A DNA stretch of 64,000 bases from positions 1-64,000 of the forward strand of contig NZ_JACRVF010000008.1 in the NCBI RefSeq assembly GCF_014306105.1. The letters run 5' to 3'. The notes under the pieces are model-generated. The model ran no database searches, was not told the DNA's origin, and saw nothing but the letters and a program-made list of their open reading frames with translations. Each line of letters begins with the position of its first letter. Position 1 is the stretch's first letter. This document shows, one piece after another, positions 1 to 8,193 of this stretch. The DNA comes from Pontibacter cellulosilyticus (GTDB taxonomy: Bacteria; Bacteroidota; Bacteroidia; Cytophagales; Hymenobacteraceae). Both the position numbers and the translations under genes were made by a program.

Positions 1-152
1 TTTTTCCCTTGTTTTTACACTCGCAGTACCGGGAGAAAAAGGGAAAAACAACCCCGGCCAACAACACCCATAAGACAGTGAACTAAGTCGGACAAGCTTC
101 ACCGTCTAATGGCCTTTTACGTTACCTATCATAGTAATCTATAGAACTTTGT

Positions 153-183
153 CTTGGAATCAAGCGTTAATGTAATAACTTTG
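153..183 (+). promoter_or_regulatory. Predicted mazEF promoter (Bacteroidota type)
   Basis: TAACTTTG at 176-183 fits the Bacteroidota -7 consensus TAnnTTTG exactly. A CTTG at 153-156 lies 19 bases upstream and can serve as the -33 element. Transcription would begin about 190, close to the mazE start at 207. The -7 box lies inside the palindrome at 167-195, so binding there would block the polymerase. Confidence 0.6.
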
Positions 184-195
184 TAATTACATTAA
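167..195. promoter_or_regulatory. Palindromic operator over the mazEF promoter
   Basis: Perfect 10-bp inverted repeat: TTAATGTAAT at 167-176 and ATTACATTAA at 186-195, with a 9-bp spacer that includes most of the -7 box. MazE antitoxins and MazE-MazF complexes are known to repress their own promoters by binding such dyads. That MazE binds this one is inferred from its position. Confidence 0.6.
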
Positions 196-206
196 ATAGA
201 AGTACT

Positions 207-452
207 ATGGAAGTATCAATCATCCAAATAGGGAATTCAAAAGGGCTTCGGCTGACCAAGTCTATTCTGGACAGGTATAACATCAAGGATAAAGTTGAGC
301 TTATTCTGGAAAAAGGGCAGATTATTTTAAAGCCAGTTGAGCATCCAAGAAAAGGCTGGGACAAGGCCTTCAGGAAAATGCATGAAAACGGAGATGACCA
401 GCTTTTACTGGATGATGTGTTTGGCGATGAAAGCTTTGACGAATGGAAATAA
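207..452 (+). CDS. mazE: MazE-type antitoxin (AbrB/MazE superfamily)
   Basis: This 81-residue protein begins with the swapped-hairpin DNA-binding motif typical of MazE (IIQIGNSKGLRLTKSILDR, residues 5-23) and ends in an acidic tail (DDVFGDESFDEWK), the part that wraps around and blocks the toxin in known MazE-MazF complexes. Its last 10 bases overlap the toxin gene that follows, so the two are translationally coupled. It probably binds the dyad upstream and represses the pair. The gene lies in an AT-rich accessory stretch. Assignment to the family is secure; which physiological stress frees the toxin cannot be read here. Confidence 0.9.
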   Translation: MEVSIIQIGNSKGLRLTKSILDRYNIKDKVELILEKGQIILKPVEHPRKGWDKAFRKMHENGDDQLLLDDVFGDESFDEWK

Positions 453-766
453 GCCAGTACGAAATTGTCTTGGTGAATCTTGACCCTACTGTAGGAAGTG
501 AAATACAGAAAACAAGACCATGTGTAGTGATATCCCCTGATGAAATTAATCATAACCTAAGAACAGTAGTTATCGCGCCGATGACCACCAAGAGTCGTAG
601 CTACCCTACTCGTGTGAAAGTGAAGCACAACAACCAAGCTGGGTGGGTAGTGATTGACCAGATACGGACTATTGATAAAGTCCGTATTGTCAAAGTGTTA
701 GGAAACCTAACCCCTTCCGAAATAGCTGCCTGTAAAAGTGTGATTAAAGAAACCTTCGTGGACTAA
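443..766 (+). CDS. mazF: MazF/PemK-family endoribonuclease toxin
   Basis: This 107-residue protein has the MazF/PemK fold signatures: LVNLDPTVGSEIQKTRPCVV near residues 10-29 and VVIAPMTTKSR at 42-52. Arg25 and Thr48 fall at the positions of the catalytic Arg and Thr of E. coli MazF, and length is normal, so it looks active. MazF toxins cut mRNA at short single-stranded motifs; the motif for this one cannot be predicted. The start overlaps the end of the antitoxin gene by 10 bases. It is intact and paired, so the system is probably functional. Confidence 0.92.
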   Translation: MEISQYEIVLVNLDPTVGSEIQKTRPCVVISPDEINHNLRTVVIAPMTTKSRSYPTRVKVKHNNQAGWVVIDQIRTIDKVRIVKVLGNLTPSEIAACKSVIKETFVD

Positions 767-911
767 TAAAAGAACAACGAATAGGTAACCCAGTTCAGCC
801 TTAACCCTTGCTACGCTTCGGGCTTCTGCTGCACAAGACGTTGGTGGCAAGCCCAACAATTCAGACAGCATACCTGAAAAGAAAATTAAACCAAATTCCT
901 ATCAACTAAAA

Positions 912-1202
912 ATGCTTGAATTAAGACCCATTTGTGAAAATTGTGAGAAAGCCCTACCTAATGATAGTACAGAAGCAATGATCTGTACCTTCGAGTGTAC
1001 ATTCTGCAAAGATTGCGTTGATGAAATTTTACATAATGTCTGTCCTAATTGTGGCGGAGGTTTCGAAAAACGACCTATAAGACCTAAAGATAAGTTACTT
1101 AAGTATCCTGCTATGAAAGACAAGTATTCTAAGCCTGTAGACATAGAAAGGTTTTCTGCATTGTTACACAGAAACAAGGACATTCAACCCAACGAAAGAT
1201 AA
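912..1202 (+). CDS. DUF1272 domain zinc-ribbon protein
   Basis: This 96-residue protein matches the DUF1272 family: start MLELRP, then paired cysteines C8/C11, C25, C29/C32/C35 and C44/C47 (CPNCGG). The eight cysteines could bind two zinc ions in a treble-clef or RING-like fold. The function of the family is unknown. The C-terminal 40 residues, beyond the usual short domain, are basic and uncharacterised. It stands alone, 145 bases after mazF, in the accessory stretch; no partner gene is apparent. Product identity rests on the cysteine pattern and the N-terminal block. Confidence 0.85.
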   Translation: MLELRPICENCEKALPNDSTEAMICTFECTFCKDCVDEILHNVCPNCGGGFEKRPIRPKDKLLKYPAMKDKYSKPVDIERFSALLHRNKDIQPNER

Positions 1203-1637
1203 GCTAGAGATAATATAGATTCTGCCTTTAAGGAAACTAAACACAAACGAAAACCTGGAAAGAGCATTAGGCCTGGAAACCAAATCTCCTCTTGGAGAAG
1301 AATGAATGATGCCTGCCACTAACATGCTGTACCCAAAACTGCTGGTTCTGTTGTAATTCTAACGGCTATTCATTACGTTAGCATACTATAGGCAGAAAGG
1401 AAACTACCTTTACTTGCCGCAGCATCGGGTACAGCCAATCCGTTAGCCACAACTAGAACGAAGAAAAAGCTTATTATATCAATAAAAAGAACCAAGTTAA
1501 TGCTTCAATCAAAGTAACTGCTATAAGATTGTGAATATTTTACTATTATGTGATTTACAATCAGCTAAAATTCCATGTCTCTTGCCAGAGAAGAACTTTA
1601 GTTCTAAATTAATAACAGAAATAAATTATTAACCCAG
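1203..1637. other. Non-coding accessory stretch, no gene recognised
   Basis: No convincing reading frame in any direction. It holds a CTAACG/CGTTAG inverted repeat at 1359-1364 and 1376-1381, another CGTTAG at 1441-1446, and an AT-rich end before the next gene. It looks like debris between cassette-like single genes. Confidence 0.4.
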
Positions 1638-1967
1638 ATGTGGACAACTGAATCTATTTGGTTTGAAATAGCAATAGTAAGTATCATATATGCAGTAGGC
1701 AATATACTAATGGGACATTTTGAGGAAAGGACTCCAAAAATTCGAAGAGTAGGCAAATATATATTGACGCTTTTTATAGTTTGTGGAATCTCCATTTATA
1801 TTGGTAGAGAGGTGTCGATGATATTTCTTGCAGCTTTCATTATTCCATTGCTTTACATTCATGCATTTTATTTGCCCAAGAAAAAAGGTATAAACGGTTG
1901 GACAGGAGAACCAAAAAGCAAATACTATGAATTTCGTAATTGGGATAAGAATATCTTCAATAAATAA
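1638..1967 (+). CDS. Small integral membrane protein, function unknown
   Basis: A 109-residue protein with about three hydrophobic segments (residues 7-25, 40-56 and 60-79), followed by a polar C-terminal tail containing WTGEPKSKYYEFRNWDKN. The tail has the look of a conserved block, and I believe similar small proteins occur in other Bacteroidota, but no function can be assigned. It is preceded by an AT-rich leader without a clear ribosome site. It sits alone in the accessory stretch between two long non-coding gaps. Confidence 0.6.
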   Translation: MWTTESIWFEIAIVSIIYAVGNILMGHFEERTPKIRRVGKYILTLFIVCGISIYIGREVSMIFLAAFIIPLLYIHAFYLPKKKGINGWTGEPKSKYYEFRNWDKNIFNK

Positions 1968-2504
1968 AGGCTGTGGCTAAAAAAAGTAAATGCAAGCGAG
2001 GATGTGTTGGTTCTTGCCAGTCTCCGAGGTCCGCTACTCGAAAAGCTTAATCCAAAGGTAACGGTTTATTAAACCTAGCCAGCATTTACTCAACCGTTAG
2101 TGACAATGTCCTTCCGTATAAATCGGCAAATACTCCCAGACAACAAAGAAACGTTTGAGAATCCTACCAATAATCTTTGAGGCAAACCCCCATTGAGACA
2201 GAAGTGAGTGGCACATTATCAGCTATATGCAACATTTAGTCTGTTTTGCCATCTGTGCTTCTTTGATCCTGAACATTCATCGGTTTCATCACATCTTTAG
2301 GCCATTTAATCACATTTAGTTGTTGCTTTTCTAAATCATCCATATTCTTACTTCTATAAACCCTTTCCTTAAGAATTAAGGGGCATAAAGTATAATATTA
2401 GTGAGGTAAGCTTATAGAATTAACCCAAACTTTGCCAATAGAGTAGAGGGGGATTATTCCTCAGTATTTGGCTTCTTTTTCAATAATAGTCAGCACTTTA
2501 AATT
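1968..2504. other. Long non-coding stretch with a palindrome and a doubtful tiny ORF
   Basis: It contains a perfect inverted repeat TAACGGTT (2059-2066) / AACCGTTA (2092-2099). A 35-codon minus-strand frame at 2236-2343 (starts MDDLEKQQLNVIKWPKDV) has coding-like composition but no other support. The only AAGTATA word of the first 5 kb is at about 2389. Nothing else recognised. Confidence 0.35.
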
Positions 2505-4832
2505 ATGATAAAGAATAATCTAAAAATCGCCATACGGATACTCTGGAAAAACAAACTTTTTTCATTGGTCAATATACTGAGCTTGTCGTTGAGTATGGCG
2601 GTTGGTGTTATTCTTTTTACATTCATAAAAGCCACTCACGATACAGACCATTTTCATCCAAAATTAAATCAAATAGTACGGATACTCACGCAGGAAACAA
2701 ATGCGGTGGAACAAGCCAAATGGGCAACAGCTCCATTGCCATTGGCTGCTCAGATAGATAGCATCTCCTCTGTCGAAAAAACGGTAAAAGTACGCCTGGC
2801 AGGAAAACATAACTTGCAAACCGACGGAGGTGATGTGCCTATTGACATAAAATTTTCAGAGCCTTCTTTTTTTGATGTTTTTGGCTTTAAATTGTTGTCA
2901 GGTAATGCACAAAGTCTTAGCACTAATCCCACCATCCTTTTTATAACTGAAAAAACAGCAGAAAAAATATTTGGCAACGCCAATCCTTTAGGGATGACGG
3001 TTCGATTTGAAAAATTAGGATCTTATACCGTCGGGGGAATTATCCAGAACCCACCTTTAGAAACACACCTACCCATTGAGGCAATGCTTTCTATTGATGC
3101 TGCTGAAATGCTTGAAAAAAATGGAGCAATCAGTAGTATTTCACAAAATTGGGGAGACTTCAAGAGTTCAGCAATTTATGCACGTCTAAAATCAGAAGAT
3201 CATTTAAAGCAGCTCAATATAACGCTCCAAAACTATAACCAGAAATTGGAAAAAAGTAATCTTCAATTTTTGGCACAACCCCTAGAGTCTATTACCCCTC
3301 GAAACAATGACATCAAAAATGACCACGATGCGGGCACAGATTGGACGGGTATAAATACGCAGCTGTTTTTAATTCTAGCCTTAACCCTTTTATCTGCTTT
3401 CAACTATATCAGTTTGACATTGGCGCGTGCCTTCTCCCGAGCGCGAGAAGTAGGTATTCGCAAAACGCTAGGCGCCACAAGAGGGCAGATTATCGGTCAG
3501 TTTTTAATGGAATCGACTCTTGTTTCCCTGTTTGCTTTGTTGTTTACAGTGCCATGTGTTGAAGTTTTAACCCACTATATACCCGAAATGGATGTGGCGT
3601 TTTCTTATGATCCAACCTTAATCTTAGGCTTGTTAACCTACGCCGTTATCACAGGCTTAGTCGCTGGGGCATTTCCGTCATGGCTATTGTCAGCGTTTCA
3701 GCCCATACAGGTTTTGCGTAAAATGAAGAATATTAAGCTGTTCCGGAGTATTGCTATTTACAAAGCTTTAATTGTCGTACAGTTTTCAGTGACCATCATG
3801 CTGATGATAGTGGTTGTCATAGTAGCCGATTATGAAATGAAAAATCTTGCAGTCATTAACTCAACCGTGTCACCTAATGTGCTGACACTTGATTTAAGAG
3901 GTGAAAAATATGAAAACCTGCAAAACGAAATAAGCCAGCTAAGCCAGGTAGAGACGACTTTGGCGACTAATTGGTACTATAAACCGATGAAAAAGGGCAA
4001 ATCTTCTGTAACATTAAATGATAAAGTTTTGGAAATGTATTACGTAAGTATTGACCCAAAAACAATCGAAACAGAAGGTATCAGCTTAAAATCTGGACAA
4101 AATTTCCCCGAAAATATGTCCCAGAATAGTGAGCAATATGTGTTGGTGAATGAAGCTGCCGCAAAATTATTGGAATCTGAATCGGAAAATTTAGTGGGGC
4201 AAACGCTATTACTGGACTCTGCCTATGTACAAGTCATTGGCATCATGCCCAATGAAATTATTGGCGAAACAAATCCTTTACTATATAGGTATTTGCCAAA
4301 TGAAATAGCCACCTTGACTATAAAAATAAATCCGAATACAGAATTGGAAGCAACCAAAGCTATTCAATCCATATGGGAAAGCCATTTTCCTGAAAAAACA
4401 GCAAATCTTCAAAATTTAAAGGCTGGTTATTTAAGAATTGGAGATAGATTAGGTTCTATTGGAGGCTTAGCCCTTATCGTCATGATAATAGCTGGTCTGG
4501 GCATTTTAGGCATAGCTAGTTACTCCGTAGAAACACGCACTAAAGAATTGGGCATAAGAAAAGTATTGGGAGCAAGCAACAAAGAATTGGTATGGATAGC
4601 TACGAAAAATTTTGGCATTCTTATCCTGCTTGCCGGACTTATTGGTGTTCCGGCTGGCTTGTTTGGCGGTGATTTAATCAGACAAGATTTAGGCAGCAGG
4701 CTTGTTGATTTAAGTTTTAAAAATGTAAGCGTAGGCTTTGGTTTGGTTGCCATAGTCGGGTTACTGACTGTCCTATCCCAAACCATTCGAGCGGCGCATG
4801 TTGAACCTGTAAAAGTGTTAAAGGCAGAGTAA
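2505..4832 (+). CDS. ABC transporter permease, FtsX/MacB type
   Basis: A 775-residue membrane protein with the duplicated layout of large Bacteroidota permeases: an N-terminal membrane segment (about 19-41), a periplasmic MacB-PCD domain, an FtsX domain (about 280-400), a second periplasmic domain and a second FtsX domain (about 655-775). Each FtsX half carries the cytoplasmic signature (EVGIRKTLGAT and ELGIRKVLGAS) that contacts the ATPase. Relatives act in mechanotransmission, lipoprotein or peptide export rather than classical import. No ATPase gene lies beside it, so its partner is unknown or elsewhere. It has none of the AAGTATA words common in the rest of the window, consistent with foreign origin. 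Confidence 0.9.
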   Translation: MIKNNLKIAIRILWKNKLFSLVNILSLSLSMAVGVILFTFIKATHDTDHFHPKLNQIVRILTQETNAVEQAKWATAPLPLAAQIDSISSVEKTVKVRLAGKHNLQTDGGDVPIDIKFSEPSFFDVFGFKLLSGNAQSLSTNPTILFITEKTAEKIFGNANPLGMTVRFEKLGSYTVGGIIQNPPLETHLPIEAMLSIDAAEMLEKNGAISSISQNWGDFKSSAIYARLKSEDHLKQLNITLQNYNQKLEKSNLQFLAQPLESITPRNNDIKNDHDAGTDWTGINTQLFLILALTLLSAFNYISLTLARAFSRAREVGIRKTLGATRGQIIGQFLMESTLVSLFALLFTVPCVEVLTHYIPEMDVAFSYDPTLILGLLTYAVITGLVAGAFPSWLLSAFQPIQVLRKMKNIKLFRSIAIYKALIVVQFSVTIMLMIVVVIVADYEMKNLAVINSTVSPNVLTLDLRGEKYENLQNEISQLSQVETTLATNWYYKPMKKGKSSVTLNDKVLEMYYVSIDPKTIETEGISLKSGQNFPENMSQNSEQYVLVNEAAAKLLESESENLVGQTLLLDSAYVQVIGIMPNEIIGETNPLLYRYLPNEIATLTIKINPNTELEATKAIQSIWESHFPEKTANLQNLKAGYLRIGDRLGSIGGLALIVMIIAGLGILGIASYSVETRTKELGIRKVLGASNKELVWIATKNFGILILLAGLIGVPAGLFGGDLIRQDLGSRLVDLSFKNVSVGFGLVAIVGLLTVLSQTIRAAHVEPVKVLKAE

Positions 4833-5033
4833 ATAAGGTAAAACATGCATTAGCAGATTATAACGATGGCGAGACAATTGATTCTATTCCTTGACGCCAT
4901 GACGACAATATAACAACCGACTATAAGTTGAGAGAAGGAGGGCACATGTTGTTATCCAAATTTAAAACTTTACATTTTTGACAAAGACTATTTTCAATTC
5001 TAAACATACTACGCTGATAACTTATGGGCAAAA

Positions 5034-5066
5034 AAATAAGGGCGAGGTTTAATCCCGCCCTTATTT
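5034..5066 (-). terminator. Rho-independent terminator of the phosphorylase gene
   Basis: GC stem AAGGGCG/CGCCCTT extended by A/T arms, 20 bases past the minus-strand stop at 5086. T-runs lie on both sides, so it may work in both directions. Confidence 0.8.
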
Positions 5067-5085
5067 TATACTCTGCCAAAAGCTA

Positions 5086-5901
5086 TTATTGTATCCTTAC
5101 CAGCTCTCTGATAATTTTTGTCATTTTAGGTTCGGCAACGGCTGCCGCCTCTAATATATCCTTAAGCACAACTTTCTTGATTCTGTCTGGCGTACCCATG
5201 TCTGTGATAACAGAGATAGCAAATACAGGCATACCCATGTGGCGCGCAGCAATTACTTCCGGTATCGTAGACATGCCCACAGCATCGGCACCAATAATAC
5301 GAATATAATTATACTCTGCTGGTGTTTCCAACATTGGGCCCTGTACACTGGCATACACACCCTCGCGCAGTTCAAAACCCAGATCCTCGGCTATAACCAT
5401 GGCCTGGCGCACCATCTCCTCATCATAAGCATCACTCATGTCCGGGAAGCGTGGCCCCAGCTCATCCAGGTTTTTGCCGATAAGCGGGTTTCCTGGCAGC
5501 AGGTTAATATGGTCTGTGATCACCATCAGGTCGCTGGTGTTAAAGGCAGGGTTCAAACCACCTGATGCATTGGACACGAACAGTTTCCTGATGCCCATTA
5601 GCTTCATTACACGCACCGGAAAAACCAGCTGCTCCATACTGTAGCCTTCGTAATAATGGAAACGGCCCTGCATTACTATTACCGCTCTGCCTGCCAGTTT
5701 ACCAAAAATAAGCTTACCTGAGTGGCTCTCTACCGTAGACACCGGGAAGTTAGGAATCTCGGAATACGGTATGCTGTGCTCCACCTCTACATCGTTTACA
5801 AGCGCTCCAAGGCCAGTGCCAAGTATAATACCGAATTCCGGAGCGAAGCCACCAATGCGGTGTTGCAGATAGCTGGCAGACTCCTGTAATAGTTGCATCA
5901 T
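5086..5901 (-). CDS. Purine-nucleoside phosphorylase, trimeric family
   Basis: A 271-residue enzyme that splits purine nucleosides with phosphate in salvage. Family landmarks: phosphate loop GTGLG (28-32), H60, R80/H82, NASGGLNP (111-118), E192 and M210 at the expected ribose and base contacts. The residue matching human Asn243, which reads the purine, is Asp234 (SVITDMG). In human PNP the N243D change is known to allow adenosine, so this enzyme may accept 6-aminopurines as well as 6-oxopurines; that is an inference. Length is normal. The gene is monocistronic with its own terminator. Confidence 0.92.
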   Translation of the reverse strand: MMQLLQESASYLQHRIGGFAPEFGIILGTGLGALVNDVEVEHSIPYSEIPNFPVSTVESHSGKLIFGKLAGRAVIVMQGRFHYYEGYSMEQLVFPVRVMKLMGIRKLFVSNASGGLNPAFNTSDLMVITDHINLLPGNPLIGKNLDELGPRFPDMSDAYDEEMVRQAMVIAEDLGFELREGVYASVQGPMLETPAEYNYIRIIGADAVGMSTIPEVIAARHMGMPVFAISVITDMGTPDRIKKVVLKDILEAAAVAEPKMTKIIRELVRIQ

Positions 5902-6103
5902 ATTATTAATGTTGAATGAGTTGTTGAGTGAATAGGTGAATAACGTTTTATGTTTTGCAAGCGCGAAGTAACAAGCTTACCTTATCAGTTAAAATGACTT
6001 TCATCATCCCTTGTACTTTGTGCTGCAGTTATACTTACCAGCTCTGGTAAGAGACCGAACATATAGACTGGCAAGTTGCAAAAAAATAGGATGCCCTAAA
6101 AAC

Positions 6104-6140
6104 AAAACTGCCTTTGGATGCATAATCCAAAGGCAGTTTT
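6104..6140 (-). terminator. Rho-independent terminator of sppA
   Basis: Perfect stem AAAACTGCCTTTGGAT with its complement around a 5-base loop, ending in T-runs on both strands, about 50 bases past the sppA stop. Confidence 0.85.
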
Positions 6141-6188
6141 AATGCTATTGCGGTGTTCCTATAGCACACACTTTAGCCATTAAGCGTA

Positions 6189-7949
6189 TTACTGAATGAT
6201 GAGTTCGTATGGCATACGCGCCTGCGCACCCTTCAAGTGCTCCACTTTTTTGTATAGCTTATAATATGGGTAAAGCTCGCCCAGCTCAGCTTTTACAGAC
6301 TGCTCTTTCACCTGCGATCCCATGTCTCCAAACATCTCATCCAGGAAAGACTTTCGTGCCGGCAGTTCTTTCAGACGATAGTCATCTTCGATACCAGCTT
6401 TTTTAGCGGCGATGGCAATGGCTGTCTCCAGGCCACCGTGTACATCTACAAGGTTACGTTGCTTTGCCTCGGCACCTGACCATACTCTGCCTGATGCATA
6501 TTCTTTCAGCTTGTCCTGTGTCATGTTACGGCCTTGTGCGGCTTTGCTGGTAAATGTTTCGTAGATCTGGTTTATCTGATTCTGCACGATCTGCTTTTCC
6601 TCGGCTGTCATAGGGCGGGTAATGGTTGGCGCCTCAGAGAACTTGCCTGTGCTTACGTGGTCTACTGTGATGCCCATTTTCTCGTTCAGGAAGCCCTGAA
6701 TGTTAGGAATTACGCCAAACACGCCTATACTTCCGGTGATGGTGTTAGGGTGCGCCACAATGGTATCGCAGCCCATGGCCATATAGTAACCGCCAGAGGC
6801 AGCCACATCAGACATAGAAGCTATTACCGGCTTTACTTTTTTGGTTAGCTGTATCTCGCGCCACATAATATCAGAGGCTAGTGCGCTGCCACCCGGAGAA
6901 CTAATGCGAAGCACTACTGCCTTCACGTTCTCGTCCATGCGGGCCTTACGGATAGCATCAGCATACTTGCGGCCGCCAATGTTGTCATCGTCACCATCAC
7001 CGTCTACAATGTCACCTTCGGCATAAATTACAGCAATGCGGTTTTTGGAAGTGCTGCCGTCTTTATCCTTTACTTTCTTATACTTCGAAAGCTGCACCAG
7101 TTCCAGCTTGTCCTTTTCCTCTTTGCCTATTTTAGACTTCATGTAGCTAATGGCTTCGTCGTAGTAACCGACGTCAGTGATCAGCTTGTAACGTTTTGCA
7201 TCTTTAGGGTCGCGTACCAGCAGGTTGTCCTGCACATTTTTAAGCTCAGACGCGCTAACGTTTCTGGCTTTGGCAATGTTCTGCAGTTGGTAATCGTTAA
7301 TAGAGTTTAGGAAAGAGTTTAGCTGCTCACGGTTAGCATCGCTGGCCTTCTCCAGGAAGAAAGGCTCTACAGCGCTTTTGTAGGTACCCACTTTAAAAAT
7401 CTGGGCCTCGATGTTGAGTTTATCCAACAACTTTTTAAAGAAGAACATCTCAGAGCTCATGCCATTAAACTCGATTGTGCCCATCGGGTTCAGGTAAATC
7501 TTATCGGCTACAGACGAGACATAGTATGCTTTCTCCATCGACAGATCGGTGTAAGATACCACAAACTTACCTGACTTCTTAAAGTCGATCAGTTCGTTGC
7601 GAATCTCTTCCAGCTTACCCATTCCGGCATCTACAAAAGACATGTTCAGGAAAATGCCTTCGATGTTGTCGTCGGTTTTTGCTCTACGGATGGCCGCTTT
7701 TATTTGGTCCAGGCCGTCAGAGCTGCTGAGGGAGCCAAACGAAAAGCCTAGTTCAGCAAATGGGTTTTTAGGATCTCGTTCCAGAATTGGCTTATCCAGC
7801 TTTAACTCCAGCACAGAGCCTTCTGTAATTTTAACCTCATCGTCGGAGGCAGCGCTGGCTATAATGCCAACCATTATCAGTATACTGATGAAGCCAAATA
7901 TGAGCAAGCCTACAATAGTAGCCAACACATATTTTAAGAAGTTTAACAT
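6189..7949 (-). CDS. sppA: Signal peptide peptidase SppA, 67K type
   Basis: A 586-residue membrane-anchored serine protease of family S49 that clears cleaved signal peptides. One N-terminal membrane segment (about 7-31) is followed by two S49 domains, as in the long E. coli type. The Ser-Lys dyad is visible: Lys191 in YKSAVEPF of the first half and Ser385 in DVAASGGYY of the second half, matching E. coli K209 and S409. SSPGGSA at 350-356 is the usual conserved turn. Intact and of normal length. Transcribed toward the phosphorylase gene but separated from it by a strong terminator. Confidence 0.95.
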   Translation of the reverse strand: MLNFLKYVLATIVGLLIFGFISILIMVGIIASAASDDEVKITEGSVLELKLDKPILERDPKNPFAELGFSFGSLSSSDGLDQIKAAIRRAKTDDNIEGIFLNMSFVDAGMGKLEEIRNELIDFKKSGKFVVSYTDLSMEKAYYVSSVADKIYLNPMGTIEFNGMSSEMFFFKKLLDKLNIEAQIFKVGTYKSAVEPFFLEKASDANREQLNSFLNSINDYQLQNIAKARNVSASELKNVQDNLLVRDPKDAKRYKLITDVGYYDEAISYMKSKIGKEEKDKLELVQLSKYKKVKDKDGSTSKNRIAVIYAEGDIVDGDGDDDNIGGRKYADAIRKARMDENVKAVVLRISSPGGSALASDIMWREIQLTKKVKPVIASMSDVAASGGYYMAMGCDTIVAHPNTITGSIGVFGVIPNIQGFLNEKMGITVDHVSTGKFSEAPTITRPMTAEEKQIVQNQINQIYETFTSKAAQGRNMTQDKLKEYASGRVWSGAEAKQRNLVDVHGGLETAIAIAAKKAGIEDDYRLKELPARKSFLDEMFGDMGSQVKEQSVKAELGELYPYYKLYKKVEHLKGAQARMPYELIIQ

Positions 7950-8090
7950 ATAGGTTTTTAGTGTTTGTTATACTTGGATTAAAAGGATGCTATACGTAGC
8001 CCCACTCTACAATAAACAAAAATAGTGCATATAGTTCAAGCTAATACCGCCTTCTCGACAAACGCAGCTATTGTATAGACCAAATTTAAA

Positions 8091-8123
8091 GAGTTCTGAG
8101 TTATGAGTTCTGAGTGCTGAGTT
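8091..8123. repeat. Short GAGTTCTGAG tandem-like repeat
   Basis: Three close variants of GAGTTCTGAGT in a row upstream of sppA. The same word occurs at 27351 with an inverted copy at 27433-27451. Such low-complexity words recur in bacterial intergenic DNA; no function is known to me. Confidence 0.5.
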
Positions 8124-8193
8124 TGGTTTATACTTAGGATTTATACTTGTCGGTGTCTTTGTTGCTTAAGGAGATGTATTTCGTATTTCGCAA

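Noticed and set aside
1..48. TTTTTCCCTT / AAGGGAAAAA hairpin at the window start
   Set aside because: A 10-bp stem at the window edge, possibly a terminator of an upstream gene that is not visible; cannot be judged.
800..860. Possible integron attC site after mazF
   Set aside because: A GGGCTT/AAGCCC stem and GCCCAAC are present, but no proper GTTRRRY partner at the right distance.
8091..8123. Possible CRISPR-like array of GAGTTCTGAG words
   Set aside because: The units are about 10 bp and contiguous without spacers.
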